Part shown: positions 7,468 through 16,521 of the stretch, piece by piece
How the letters are laid out: each line of letters opens with the position of its first letter
How positions within the stretch are numbered: position 1 is the first letter of the stretch
Assembly: GCF_014621695.1 (NCBI RefSeq)
Contig: NZ_CP061281.1
Span: forward strand, 4,898,001 to 4,962,000
Length of the DNA: 64,000 nucleotides
From: Streptomyces xanthii
GTDB taxonomy: Bacteria > Actinomycetota > Actinomycetes > Streptomycetales > Streptomycetaceae
Direction: 5' to 3'
Made by a program: the position numbers and the translations under genes
The notes under the pieces: model-generated
Database searches by the model: none
What the model was told of the DNA's origin: nothing
What the model saw: the letters and a program-made list of their open reading frames with translations, nothing else

Positions 7468-9405
7468 CTACGGCACGTGCACCCACTGGGCCTTGCTCGG
7501 GGTGCCCCGGTCGTCGGTGACGAACAGCATGTACCAGCCCGACTCGACCAGCGACCGGTTCTCCGGGACGGTCACCGTCACCGAGTCCGCCGTCTTCTTC
7601 AGGTCCAGCGCGATGGACGTCTGGTCCACGTCGGTGACGTGCGTGGAGGCGCTGGGCCGGATCAGCCGGGCCGTCTTGATCGACGACGCGTGGCTGGTCT
7701 GGTACGTGGCCGAGCCGCCCCGCGCGATCGTCTTCTGACCGCCCTCCAGGGTGGGCCGCGAGTCCCGGTACAGGTACGGCGGCGTGTAGATCTCGATGCG
7801 CTGCTCGAACACGCCGGGCTTCGTGTTGGCCTTGTCCGCGTACAGCGAGTCCGAGCCGAAGAACAGCACCCGGCCGTCGGGCAGCAGGATCGAGCCCGAG
7901 TGGTAGTTGCGGCCGACCAGCGGGTCGGCGACGCTGCGGAAGGTGTTGGACTTCGTGTCGTAGAGCCGGGCCTGGAGGATGTTGGAGTCACCGCGGCCGC
8001 GGTAGTCCTCCGAGCCGCCGGAGACGAGGATCGAGTCGTCCGGCAGGATCGAGGACTGCGGGTAGCGGGTGCCCTTCTCCAGCGTCGGGCCGTCCGTGAA
8101 CTTCGGGTTCGCGTCCTTGAGGTCGACGATCCGCGTCTTGTTGCTGGACAGCTTGGACTCGCCGACGCCACCGCCGCCGACCACCATGTACCGCTGGTCC
8201 TGCGCGGGCGGCAGCTCGACCGTGCCGGCCGTCTCCATCAGGTTCGCGTCGGACAGGCCGGGGATCTTCCGGAACGTGTTGGTCCGCAGATCCCAGATGC
8301 CGGGCTTGCGGCCCACGTTGTCCGGGCCGTAGCCCGCGTTGGCGCCCGAGTAGAAGATCTTCCCGTTCGCCATCTGGAACAGCGCCGGGTACGTCGGGAA
8401 CTGGCGCTGCTTCTTGAGGTAGGTCCACTTCTTGGTCTTCGGGTCGTAGACCTCGTTCTTGCCGGGCACCAGCTGCCCGATCTCGTCGAGGCCGGACACG
8501 GAGAGGACCTTGCCGTCCGAGAGCGTGGTCAGCGTGGGGTACCAGCGCGCCTCGTTCATCGGGTCGACCTTGATGTACTTCTCGGCGACCGGGTCGAACT
8601 CGTAGGAGTCGCGGATCCCCTGGAAGTCCTTCTTGTCCAGGGCGAGCTTCTGCGCGATGCCGTACACGTTGCGCGCGTCGGCGCCGGTCAGGCCCTGCAC
8701 CCGGTAGTTGTCCTGGGTGCCGGTCTCGTACTTGGTGCCGGAGCGCTGGGCCTCGACGTAGACGCGGCCCAGCCCCGGGTCGTTGCGGACGAACTTGCCG
8801 GTCGCCGGGTCGAAGACCTTCTTCGCGCGCTCGATCGTGATGTTGTCCTTGGCGACGAAGGTCTTGCCGTTCTCCTTGCCGGTGAAGCGGGTGCCGGCCT
8901 TGATCGTCTTCGGCGCGTCCGGGTCCTCGTTGTGCACGATCATCAGGCCGCCGGCCTTGGTGACGTCACCGCGCAGCTTCTCGTAGCGCTTGGTGCCGCC
9001 CGCGATCAGCAGATTGCCGTTCGCCAGCTGGGTGTGGCCCGTGCAGAACAGGTCGCTCGGCGTCGGGATCTTCTTGATCGAGCCCTTCACCGGGTCGTAG
9101 AGCCGGGTGTCGAACTTCTTCGCGTCGAAGTTCTTCTGGTTGTTGCCCGAACCGGCCACCAGCAGGATCTTGCCGGTGTGGAGCAGCGCCGCGTGGATCG
9201 TGTTGAGGCGCATGTCCTGCGGGAACTGGACGACGTCCCACTTGCCGTTGTCGGCCTTGTACTCCGGTCTGTTGATCTTGTACTCGTGGTACTTGGCCGA
9301 CCCGAAGCGATACAGCCAGGGCCCGTTCATCCCGGCCAGCGCCAGTACCACCACCGAGCCGATGGCTATGCGTCGGGCCCGGCGGCGGCTCGCACCGTCT
9401 TTCAC
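7468..9405 (-). CDS. glxA: GlxA-type copper radical oxidase (galactose oxidase family)
   Basis: 645 residues. Arg-rich N-terminus followed by one signal-anchor helix (about 12-30), then a Kelch-like seven-bladed propeller and a C-terminal DUF1929 / galactose oxidase-like sandwich domain. Propeller repeats such as LLVAGSGN, LLIAGGTKRY, VLSVSGLDE and ILVSGGSEDY are visible. The family uses one copper ion and a Tyr-Cys crosslinked radical cofactor to oxidise alcohols or aldehydes. In Streptomyces GlxA works with CslA on a glycan at hyphal tips. The start overlaps the cslA stop by 4 bp (ATGA), so translation is coupled. Length and gene order agree with the S. coelicolor SCO2836-SCO2838 arrangement I recall. 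Confidence 0.95.
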   Translation of the reverse strand: MKDGASRRRARRIAIGSVVVLALAGMNGPWLYRFGSAKYHEYKINRPEYKADNGKWDVVQFPQDMRLNTIHAALLHTGKILLVAGSGNNQKNFDAKKFDTRLYDPVKGSIKKIPTPSDLFCTGHTQLANGNLLIAGGTKRYEKLRGDVTKAGGLMIVHNEDPDAPKTIKAGTRFTGKENGKTFVAKDNITIERAKKVFDPATGKFVRNDPGLGRVYVEAQRSGTKYETGTQDNYRVQGLTGADARNVYGIAQKLALDKKDFQGIRDSYEFDPVAEKYIKVDPMNEARWYPTLTTLSDGKVLSVSGLDEIGQLVPGKNEVYDPKTKKWTYLKKQRQFPTYPALFQMANGKIFYSGANAGYGPDNVGRKPGIWDLRTNTFRKIPGLSDANLMETAGTVELPPAQDQRYMVVGGGGVGESKLSSNKTRIVDLKDANPKFTDGPTLEKGTRYPQSSILPDDSILVSGGSEDYRGRGDSNILQARLYDTKSNTFRSVADPLVGRNYHSGSILLPDGRVLFFGSDSLYADKANTKPGVFEQRIEIYTPPYLYRDSRPTLEGGQKTIARGGSATYQTSHASSIKTARLIRPSASTHVTDVDQTSIALDLKKTADSVTVTVPENRSLVESGWYMLFVTDDRGTPSKAQWVHVP

Positions 9406-11366
9406 TTGTTACGTCCCCCCAGGGAGATCTGCATGGTCTCGTCGTTGCCCCCGCCGGCGGCCCAGGTGGGCTTCTGCTGCGGGGCCCCGTGCGGGCCCGC
9501 GGCGTGCCGGGGGCCGGTCGCCTGCGGCGGCACGGCCTGCTGCTGAGGCGGCGCCGTCTCCGGCGCGGGCGGCTTCGGCTTCTTCCGGTCCTGGCGCAGC
9601 ATGTACCGCCAGGCGAACATCGGCGTGGCCGTGATCAGCAGGGCGAAGCAGGCCCAGGTGATCATCGCCGGGTGGGCGTGACCGAGGACGAATCCGGCGG
9701 TCATCGAACCGGCGAAGATCAGGATGAAGTACCAGTGGTACCGGAAGGTGCCGAACCAGCGGTCGGGGCTGGCGGAGTCGCCCTTGGGCGTGACCACGAA
9801 CTTGCTCTTGCGGCGCAGCAGCGAGTCGAACAGCGCCTTCGCGTACAGCGGGGCCGAGAGGGCCGACATCACCATGCCGGCCACGCCGCCGGAGCCCTCG
9901 GGCTCGTGCGGCGACACGTTGTGCCGGCGGTTCCAGATGTAGAGACCGATCTGCAGCGCCGACGCGTTGCCGTACAGCATCAGCCAGATCGTCGGGTCGA
10001 TGTTCACGCCCGAGGCGCCGAGGCCCAGGAACAGGGCGCAGCTGAGCGCCGCGAGGATCCAGTTCATGGCCGACATCGGGTAGAAGATGATCATCATCGT
10101 GTAGTTGAAGAGCTTGCTCGGCGGGAGCGAGTACCAGCCCTTCCAGTACTGCTTGAGGATCGTCTCGTACGTACCGCGCGACCAGCGCATCTGCTGGGTG
10201 AAGAAGTCCGTCCAGGCGCTCGGGCCCTCACCGACGGCGAGCACGTCCGGGGTGTACACGGAGCGCCACTTCTTCCCGGTCGCCGGGTTCTTGGCGCGGT
10301 GGATCTCGAAGCCCGTCGCCATGTCCTCGGTGATCGAGTCGTACAGGCCGCCGATCTGCTTCAGGGCCGAGATCCGCACCGCGTTCGACGTGCCGACGAA
10401 CATGGGGGCGCCGTAGCGGTTGCCCGCGCGCTGGATCAGCGCGTGGAACAGGAACTGCTGGGACTCGGCGGCCTTGGTGACGAAGTTGTCGTAGTTGCCG
10501 TAGACCTGCGGGCCGATCACGAAGCCGACGTTCGGGTCGCGGAAGAAGCCGAGCATCCGCTCCAGGTAGTTCGGCAGCGGCACGTGGTCGGTGTCGACCG
10601 AGGCGAAGTAGTCGTAGGCGTCGCCGTGCGCGTCCAGCCAGGCGTTGTAGTTGCCGTGCTTGGTCTTGGCGCGGTGCGGGCCCTTCGCCTGGTTCCACTT
10701 CGCGACGCCCTTGCGGGAGAAGTGGTGCACGCCGAGCCGGGCGCAGACCTCCTTGACCTCCGGGTCGTCGCCCTCGTCGAGCAGCCACACGTGCAGCAGG
10801 CCCCGGTGGCGCAGCTTGACCGCCGCCTCCAGGGTCTTCGTCACCATCTCGATCGGCTCCTTGCCGGGCACGAACGAGGTCAGGAAGGCGACCCTGGTGC
10901 CCGTCTCCGGGACCACCGGGATCGGGTCGCGGGCGACGAGGGTGGCGTGCGCGTTCGACAGCACGTTCATGCAGCGGAAGAACTCGATCAGGCCGATCGA
11001 GACGAGCATGACGATGTCGAGGGCCGGCAGGAAGTCGTACTCCACGTAGTCGCGCTCGGTCCAGTGCTCGGGCTGGAGCAGCCAGAACAGCAGGACGAGC
11101 GAGAGCAGCGGGGCCGCGCCCAGCATGAGCGCGGCGCGGATGCGGTGCGGCTCCTGGCTGAGCAGGGAGCGGTACTGCACCGTGTACGGCTTGTTCGGGT
11201 CGGGCTGGGTGAGGGGCCCGGCGAGCCGGCTGTAGTGCTCGTAGTCGTACCGCGGCAGCGATTTCTTGATGCGCCGGAAGCCGCCGGTGCGGTGCGGTGG
11301 CACCCGCAGCTGGGTCGTCTCGGACGGGTCGAAGCCCTCGCGGGCGCCCGTCGGCGTCGACGTCAT
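9402..11366 (-). CDS. cslA: Cellulose synthase-like glycosyltransferase CslA
   Basis: 654 residues; GT2 membrane processive glycosyltransferase. Two membrane helices (about 80-130) precede the catalytic domain, which shows the conserved residues of cellulose synthases: Asp in LLDEGDD, DTD in ASVDTDHVP, TED (TEDMATGF) and QQMRWSRG (QxxRW). Several further membrane helices follow, then a Pro/Gln-rich cytoplasmic tail. It synthesises a beta-glucan at growing hyphal tips. ATG at 11366; first gene of the cslA-glxA operon. No separate BcsB- or PilZ-type partner is visible nearby. Confidence 0.95.
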   Translation of the reverse strand: MTSTPTGAREGFDPSETTQLRVPPHRTGGFRRIKKSLPRYDYEHYSRLAGPLTQPDPNKPYTVQYRSLLSQEPHRIRAALMLGAAPLLSLVLLFWLLQPEHWTERDYVEYDFLPALDIVMLVSIGLIEFFRCMNVLSNAHATLVARDPIPVVPETGTRVAFLTSFVPGKEPIEMVTKTLEAAVKLRHRGLLHVWLLDEGDDPEVKEVCARLGVHHFSRKGVAKWNQAKGPHRAKTKHGNYNAWLDAHGDAYDYFASVDTDHVPLPNYLERMLGFFRDPNVGFVIGPQVYGNYDNFVTKAAESQQFLFHALIQRAGNRYGAPMFVGTSNAVRISALKQIGGLYDSITEDMATGFEIHRAKNPATGKKWRSVYTPDVLAVGEGPSAWTDFFTQQMRWSRGTYETILKQYWKGWYSLPPSKLFNYTMMIIFYPMSAMNWILAALSCALFLGLGASGVNIDPTIWLMLYGNASALQIGLYIWNRRHNVSPHEPEGSGGVAGMVMSALSAPLYAKALFDSLLRRKSKFVVTPKGDSASPDRWFGTFRYHWYFILIFAGSMTAGFVLGHAHPAMITWACFALLITATPMFAWRYMLRQDRKKPKPPAPETAPPQQQAVPPQATGPRHAAGPHGAPQQKPTWAAGGGNDETMQISLGGRNK

Positions 11367-11690
11367 GATGAGTCATCCCCCCGCACGCGAGTCACCGCGT
11401 GGTTGTCGGTTCTCACCCGGGTCCGGTCCCCCTTGACCGCTCCCGGGTGTGTCAGTGGCAGGCCACCGTCCCACCCGTACTAAGACTGGAACGACGACCT
11501 TCCGGTTGCATGATGCCCCCCTCGACATCGCTTCATGAACGGGACCCCCGTCCCCGCCCCGCAACTGTCCCGCCCCGCAAGCCTCATGGGAGCCGATAGC
11601 TCCAGGACAGGGTGCTGGGCCCGACGTCATGATCGCAAGGGCGAAGGGGTCCAGCTCGCATGTACGAGAACGGCCTGACCCGAACACGAC
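11367..11690. promoter_or_regulatory. cslA upstream region
   Basis: Gene-free region between the cslA start and the tRNA-Lys terminator. It should hold the minus-strand cslA promoter, but no single -35/-10 pair stands out and no long repeat is present. Confidence 0.4.
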
Positions 11691-11720
11691 GAAAGCCCCC
11701 CGTTTTCACGGAGGGCTTTC
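11691..11720 (-). terminator. tRNA-Lys terminator
   Basis: Hairpin with an 8-bp outer stem (GAAAGCCC / GGGCTTTC), 9 nt downstream of the minus-strand tRNA. Confidence 0.8.
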
Positions 11721-11728
11721 GGTGTCGG

Positions 11729-11802
11729 TGCGCCGCCAGGGACTCGAACCCCGGACCCGCTGATTAAGAGTCAGCTGCTCTAACCAACTGAGCTAGCGGC
11801 GC
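11729..11802 (-). tRNA. tRNA-Lys (CUU)
   Basis: 74 nt. Cloverleaf recognised by hand: acceptor stem GCGCCGC pairing with GCGGCGC, discriminator A, D-loop with AGTTGGTTA, anticodon loop CTCTTAA (anticodon CUU), and T arm GGTTCGAGTCC. CCA is not encoded. A second tRNA-Lys with the same anticodon but different acceptor and anticodon stems lies at 57826-57899. Confidence 0.97.
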
Positions 11803-11986
11803 CTGCTGACCTGCGTAACTCTACCCGATGCCCGGGGGTGGGCATGACCATCGGGGGTGTGCGACGCGCCGATGGGTGGGCGAATTGTGATGATTTCCAT
11901 CTTTTGCACCGTCAACATGCGATATGTGCAGACAGTTGAGACGCTTCCTGCGTGCGAACACGAGGCACATCAGTGAGGGGAATCGC

Positions 11987-13309
11987 ATGGACGGCATTCA
12001 GGACACGGAGCGCATGGCGACCCCGGCGTTCGAGGACGTGACCCCGGCGGGCGACTGCGACTGCGCCGGCTGCGTCCAGGGCCGCCTCGCGGCCTCGCCC
12101 CCGGCGCCCACCGGCATCGGCGCCCGCCACGCCCTGGTCGTCGCCGCCACCGCCGGCACCGTCATCGGCGGACTGCAGGCCGCCCCGGCCAGCGCCCAGC
12201 GTGCCGACCACCACGAGGTGAGACCGGGCGACCCGGCCCCGCCCGGTGAGGGCACCGTGTCGACCCCGCAGGGCGGCACGAGCCCGCTGCACGGAGCCCC
12301 CGGCTCCGCCGCGTCGAGCGTGGAGCTCGCCCCGGGCGCCGTCCGCGCCACGACCCGGGCCGCGATCATCAACCGCGCCAAGACCTGGGTCGCCTCCAGG
12401 GTCCCGTACGACATGAACCGGTACTGGAAGGACGGGTACCGGCAGGACTGCTCGGGCTTCGTCTCCATGGCCTGGGACCTGCCCGGCAACGAGTGGACGG
12501 GCAGCCTCGCCCGCTACGGCACCAAGATCTCCAAGGCGGACCTGCAGCCCGGCGACATCCTGCTCTTCCACAACCCGGACGACCCGGAAAAGGGCTCGCA
12601 CGTCGTCATCTTCGGCGGCTGGACGGACTACACGCGCAGCTACTACATGGCGTACGAGCAGACCCGCCCCGCCACCCGCCGGCAGGCGACCCCGTACAAG
12701 TACTGGTCCTACTCCAGCCGCTACGTCGCCTACCGCTACAAGGGCGTCAAGGCGGGCAGCACCTCGGGCTCGGCCTCGACGACGAAGTTCCCGGGCGCCC
12801 AGGCCTTCGGGCCGGGGGCGAACAACGCGTACGTCACCCAGCTCGGGCGGCTGCTCGTGGAGCGCGGCGGCAAGCGGTTCTACACCGAGGGTCCGGGCCC
12901 GCGCTGGGGCGAGGCCGACCGCAAGGCGACGCAGGCGTTCCAGAAGGCGCAGGGCTGGACCGGCGCCGACGCGGACGGCATCCCGGGCCCGACGACCTGG
13001 TCGTACCTGGTCACCGGCAAGGGCAAGGACATCCCGGCCGACGGCGCGGGCGGACCGGAGGCGGACCGGGTGCCGGCGTACCCGGGGGCGTCCGCGTTCC
13101 GGCCGGGCGCGAGCAGCGACGCGGTGACGCGGATGGGCCGGCAGCTCGTGAAGAAAGGATTCGGCAAGTACTACACGCAGGGTCCGGGCCCGCGCTGGGG
13201 CGAGGCCGACCGGCGGGCCGTCGAGGCGTTCCAGCGGGCCCAGGGCTGGAGCGGCAGGGAAGCCGACGGCTACCCGGGTCCCGAGACCTGGCGGCGGCTG
13301 TTCTCGTGA
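11987..13309 (+). CDS. Secreted NlpC/P60-type peptidase with two peptidoglycan-binding domains
   Basis: 440 residues from the ATG at 11987, preceded by GAGGGGA; the frame extends upstream without a better start. A CDCAGC motif and a hydrophobic signal-like segment (about 47-70, ending ASAQ) precede an NlpC/P60-like Cys peptidase region. This has the catalytic Cys in RQDCSGFVSM and His in GSHVVIFGGW. Two tandem peptidoglycan-binding domains follow (about 275-340 and 365-435), each with the repeat GPGPRWGEAD then AFQ(K/R)AQGW. It likely cuts or remodels cell-wall peptides outside the cell. It resembles the cell-wall-binding protein encoded beside cslA in S. coelicolor (SCO2835, from memory). 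Confidence 0.88.
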   Translation: MDGIQDTERMATPAFEDVTPAGDCDCAGCVQGRLAASPPAPTGIGARHALVVAATAGTVIGGLQAAPASAQRADHHEVRPGDPAPPGEGTVSTPQGGTSPLHGAPGSAASSVELAPGAVRATTRAAIINRAKTWVASRVPYDMNRYWKDGYRQDCSGFVSMAWDLPGNEWTGSLARYGTKISKADLQPGDILLFHNPDDPEKGSHVVIFGGWTDYTRSYYMAYEQTRPATRRQATPYKYWSYSSRYVAYRYKGVKAGSTSGSASTTKFPGAQAFGPGANNAYVTQLGRLLVERGGKRFYTEGPGPRWGEADRKATQAFQKAQGWTGADADGIPGPTTWSYLVTGKGKDIPADGAGGPEADRVPAYPGASAFRPGASSDAVTRMGRQLVKKGFGKYYTQGPGPRWGEADRRAVEAFQRAQGWSGREADGYPGPETWRRLFS

Positions 13310-13388
13310 GCGGCCCGGTGCGGACAAGGCGGCGCGGACGGGCGGCGGCGGCAACTCAGTGCGGAGGCGAGTCAGTGCGGAGGCGAGG

Positions 13389-14624
13389 ATGAGTACGACC
13401 GCGGAACAGCCGGAGAGGGCGCTGGGCCACCCGGCGCCGATCGCGGACGACGACCCGGGCGCGCGGGCGCCGCGCGGGGCGGCGGGGGAACCGGGCAGGG
13501 GCTCCCGGCGGGGGGCTCCCCGTGAGGCCCCCGGTGACGCCCGGGGGACCCGGGTGATCCACAACGAGGCGACCACCGAGATCCCCGTACACCTGTTGTT
13601 CCGGGACGACCCCGATCCGGAGGCCGAGCCCGTGGCGGTGCGGTCCGCCGTGGTGGGGAGCGGGACCGGGGGCGGGCGGCCCTCGCCGGTGCGGCCGCAT
13701 CTGCGCACACCGGTGCGGCCGGTGCCGGTCGTCGACCCGGAGCTCGCCGAGCGGGCGGGCCGGACGCTGCCCGGCGCGCTCGGGGTGTTCGGCGGGGCGC
13801 TGGGCGCGGCCGGGACCGCGGTGTCGCTCGGCTGGGCGGGGGCGCTGCCGCGGATCATGACGGAGGTCGCCGGGCTGCCCGGGTACGAGGGCGTCGGGCT
13901 CGGCCCGGTGCAGTGGGCGGCGGTGGCCGGGTCCGGGGCGCTCGCCCTGTTCGGCTTCGGCGGGCTCGCGCGCGGGCGGGCCGGGCGCGCCTGGGTGCTC
14001 AGTCTGTGCGGCCGGTACCGGGGCAGCGTGCGCCGGACGGGCCTGATGTGGGTCAACCCGTTGCTGCTGCGGCGCCGGATCGACGTACGGCTGCGGCACT
14101 GGCGCAGTGAGCCGATGCCGGTGGTCGACGCGAACGGCACGGCGCTGCGCGTCGTCTGCCTCGTCGTCTGGCGGATCAGGGACACGGCGAAGGCGGCCCT
14201 CGGCGTCGAGGACCACGAGGAGTACCTGCGCGAGTGCGTGGAGGCGGGCCTGGCGCGCGTGCTGTCGCAGCTGCCCGCCGACGCCTTCCACGAGGACGCG
14301 CCCACGCTGCGCAACGCCGAAGCCGTCGGCGACCTGCTCACGCGCCGGCTGGCGACGGACGCCGCGCCGGTCGGCATCGAGGTCTTCTCGGCGCAGCCGA
14401 CCCGGATCGAGTACGCCCCCGAGGTGGCCGCGGCGATGCGTCGCCGCCGGGTCGCGGCGCTGGACGCCAAGCACCGGGACTCGGTGCTGTCCTCGGTCGT
14501 GGACTCGGTGGAGGACACAGTGACGCGGCTGACGACGCGCGGTCTGGTCGAGCTGGACGACTACGAGCGCAAGGCGCTGGTGAAGGACCTGACCGTCGCG
14601 TTCTACACGGGACGGGGGGAGTAG
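13389..14624 (+). CDS. SPFH/band-7 domain membrane protein
   Basis: 411 residues from the ATG at 13389, with GGAGGCGAGG directly upstream. Residues 1-120 are disordered and rich in Pro, Gly and Arg. Two hydrophobic helices (about 130-150 and 175-195) follow, then an SPFH (stomatin/prohibitin) domain. Recognisable parts are GLMWVNPLLLRRRIDVRLRH, VVWRIRDTAKAAL and the AMRRRRVAALDAKH helix. SPFH proteins form large oligomeric membrane scaffolds. Just upstream, the 15-bp phrase GTGCGGAGGCGAG(T/G)A is tandemly repeated. It lies between the cell-wall hydrolase and the LPMO, as in the csl locus. Specific role unknown. Confidence 0.8.
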   Translation: MSTTAEQPERALGHPAPIADDDPGARAPRGAAGEPGRGSRRGAPREAPGDARGTRVIHNEATTEIPVHLLFRDDPDPEAEPVAVRSAVVGSGTGGGRPSPVRPHLRTPVRPVPVVDPELAERAGRTLPGALGVFGGALGAAGTAVSLGWAGALPRIMTEVAGLPGYEGVGLGPVQWAAVAGSGALALFGFGGLARGRAGRAWVLSLCGRYRGSVRRTGLMWVNPLLLRRRIDVRLRHWRSEPMPVVDANGTALRVVCLVVWRIRDTAKAALGVEDHEEYLRECVEAGLARVLSQLPADAFHEDAPTLRNAEAVGDLLTRRLATDAAPVGIEVFSAQPTRIEYAPEVAAAMRRRRVAALDAKHRDSVLSSVVDSVEDTVTRLTTRGLVELDDYERKALVKDLTVAFYTGRGE

Positions 14625-14718
14625 GGAGGGCGCCGGGCCCTGGAGGAGGGGGTTCCGGCAGTCATGGGCAGCTCTTCGATTGGTATGGACATGTTCAACT
14701 ACCGCCCCTACATTGGGC

Positions 14719-14734
14719 GTTGGTCTAGACCTGG
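14719..14734. promoter_or_regulatory. DasR-like responsive element (dre)
   Basis: The sequence GTTGGTCTAGACCTGG carries the palindromic core TGGTCTAGACC, matching the known DasR consensus (ACTGGTCTAGACCAGT) at most positions. It lies 70-85 bp before the LPMO start. DasR represses chitin and aminosugar genes in Streptomyces and is released by glucosamine-6-phosphate. Confidence 0.75.
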
Positions 14735-14803
14735 ACGATCCAAGCATCGAACGACCGCTGTGCACGGCTACCGGAACTCCCCACACCCCCCAGGAGCGGC
14801 AGC

Positions 14804-15400
14804 ATGCGAAAGAAGATCTACGCGGCCCTGCTCGGCCTGACCACCGCCGGAGCCTTCGCGCTCTCGGCCGGCGGCGCCAGCGGCCACGGCTACACGGACC
14901 TCCCCATCAGTCGGCAGAAACTCTGCGCCAACGGCACCGTCACCGGCTGCGGCAACATCCAGTGGGAACCGCAGAGCGTCGAGGGCCCCAAGGGCTTCCC
15001 GGCCGCGGGCCCCGCCGACGGCCAGATCTGCTCGGCGAACCACGGCGAGTTCGCCGCCCTCAACGGCCCGAAGCAGCCCAATGGCCAGGCCTGGCCCACC
15101 ACCAAGGTGACGGGCGGTCAGAGCTACACGTTCCGCTGGCAGTTCACGGCGCGGCACTCCACCACGGACTTCCGCTACTACGTCACCAAGGACGGGTGGG
15201 ACGACAGCAAGCCGCTCACCCGTGCGGCCCTGAACACCACCCCGTTCCTCACCGTCCCCTACAGCGGCCAGCCCCCGGCGACGCTCTCCCACTCGGGCGT
15301 CCTGCCGTCCGGCAAGTCGGGTCACCACGTGATCCTCGCGGTCTGGACGATCGCCGACACGGCCAACGCGTTCTACGCCTGCTCGGACGTCACGTTCTGA
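14804..15400 (+). CDS. lpmP: AA10 lytic polysaccharide monooxygenase (LpmP-like)
   Basis: 198 residues. Signal peptide of about 28 residues ends at GGASG, leaving a mature N-terminal His (HGYTDLP), which is the first ligand of the copper histidine brace. The second His is probably in FTARHSTTDF. Four or more Cys (in KLCAN, TGCGN, QICSAN and YACSD) suggest two disulfides. The size is that of a single-domain AA10 enzyme without a binding module. AA10 LPMOs cleave chitin or cellulose oxidatively. In S. lividans/coelicolor the enzyme beside the csl genes (SCO2833 in my memory) modifies the tip glycan. It is preceded by a DasR-like box. Confidence 0.93.
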   Translation: MRKKIYAALLGLTTAGAFALSAGGASGHGYTDLPISRQKLCANGTVTGCGNIQWEPQSVEGPKGFPAAGPADGQICSANHGEFAALNGPKQPNGQAWPTTKVTGGQSYTFRWQFTARHSTTDFRYYVTKDGWDDSKPLTRAALNTTPFLTVPYSGQPPATLSHSGVLPSGKSGHHVILAVWTIADTANAFYACSDVTF

Positions 15401-15464
15401 CGGCAGGTTCCGAACGGCGGGCTTCTGGGCCTGCCCTGAGGCGCCCCGCGCTCCGGCGCGGGTA

Positions 15465-15496
15465 GGTTCCTGTGCACGGCGCCGTGCACAGGAACC
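15465..15496. repeat. Perfect 32-bp palindrome
   Basis: The half-site GGTTCCTGTGCACGGC is followed directly by its exact complement with no loop. It lies 65 bp after the LPMO stop and 30 bp before the DUF3592 start. It could be the LPMO terminator or an operator for a dimeric repressor. Confidence 0.7.
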
Positions 15497-15525
15497 GTGC
15501 GCGGCAGGGGAGTTCGGGGGAGCTC

Positions 15526-15972
15526 ATGCACGTGATGTTCTACGCGGTGCCGGCGTTCATCGCCTTTGTCGCGCTGTTCGCCGCAGCCACCGAGGTGCGC
15601 GGCACGTTCCGGATCGGCGCCGCCTGGCGGGGCGGACGCACGGCCGAGGCACGCTGCCTGCGCGCGTACACGACGGTCGACCCGCACATGGACGGCGACA
15701 CCCGCACGACCACCACCCAGCACCACGTCTACGAGTTCACGACCCGGGACGGACGCACCCTCCGCATCGAGGAGGAGGGCGGCCCGGCGACGACCGTCGA
15801 GGGCGACGTGGTGATCGTCCACTACCGCGACAGCCACCCCGAGCAGGCGACCGCGCACCCGCCCCGGCCCGTGCGGCTGGCCGCGCAGACGCTGGGGGTG
15901 CTGCTCTTCATGGCCGTGGTGATCGGCTTCTGCGTATTCTTCGTGGCCGATCTGCCCACTGACGACTTCTGA
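15526..15972 (+). CDS. DUF3592 membrane protein A
   Basis: 148 residues from the ATG at 15526, with GGGGGAG upstream. Two membrane helices (about 3-22 and 120-142) flank a small extracytoplasmic or cytoplasmic beta domain. That domain has the DUF3592 pattern: variable position followed by YEFTTRDGRTLRIEE, then a GDVVIVHYRDSHPEQA segment. Function of the family is unknown. It is followed after 26 bp by a paralogue of the same layout. Confidence 0.75.
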   Translation: MHVMFYAVPAFIAFVALFAAATEVRGTFRIGAAWRGGRTAEARCLRAYTTVDPHMDGDTRTTTTQHHVYEFTTRDGRTLRIEEEGGPATTVEGDVVIVHYRDSHPEQATAHPPRPVRLAAQTLGVLLFMAVVIGFCVFFVADLPTDDF

Positions 15973-15998
15973 CACTGCTGAACCGGGGGCCCGCGGTC

Positions 15999-16427
15999 AT
16001 GGACGGCTTTGTGTTCCACGTACTCTTCCCGCTGCTCATCGCCCTGGCGGTCTGGGCCGGCTGGGCCCTCGTGCGGCGGGTGCGGGAGCGGCGCGCGGCG
16101 TGGGGGAGCGGGCTCACCGCGCAGGCGCGGGTGGTCGACGCGTACCAGCGGGTGCAGATGGTCAACGGTGTGGCCAGGCGTATCCAGTGGCACGAGTACG
16201 ACTTCACCGACCAGGCCGGCCGGGCCGTCCGTTTCAAGGAGACGGGCGGGCCCGCGAGCCGGGTCGCGGGCGACAGCACGCTCGTCCACTACGCCGCCGG
16301 GGAGCCGGAGCGGGCCACCGCGTCCGAGCCGAGCCCCGGCAAGGACCTGGTCGGCCTGGTCTTCGGGCTCGGGGTGTTCGGTGTCGGGGCCGTGATCCTG
16401 CTCGACGTGACCATCGAGTACTGGTGA
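15999..16427 (+). CDS. DUF3592 membrane protein B
   Basis: 142 residues. Same layout as the preceding gene: N-terminal helix (about 5-25), beta domain with HEYDFTDQAGRAVRFKETG and STLVHYAAGEPERAT, and a C-terminal helix (about 110-132). The shared (Y/H)xYxFTDxxGRxxRxxE and HYxxxxPExAT patterns show tandem duplication. ATG at 15999 without a strong Shine-Dalgarno, so translation may depend on the upstream gene. Function unknown. Confidence 0.72.
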   Translation: MDGFVFHVLFPLLIALAVWAGWALVRRVRERRAAWGSGLTAQARVVDAYQRVQMVNGVARRIQWHEYDFTDQAGRAVRFKETGGPASRVAGDSTLVHYAAGEPERATASEPSPGKDLVGLVFGLGVFGVGAVILLDVTIEYW

Positions 16428-16521
16428 CGGTTCGGTACCGGTGAGAAACGGTCGGCGGCCCTCCGGTCCGGGACGTCGGACCTCTCCACATCTGACGTAG
16501 CGTCAATTACCGTTCGCCCGC

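Noticed and set aside
7405..9546. 713-aa plus-strand frame opposite glxA
   Set aside because: Low-complexity Val/Arg/Leu translation mirroring glxA; no start signal or domain.
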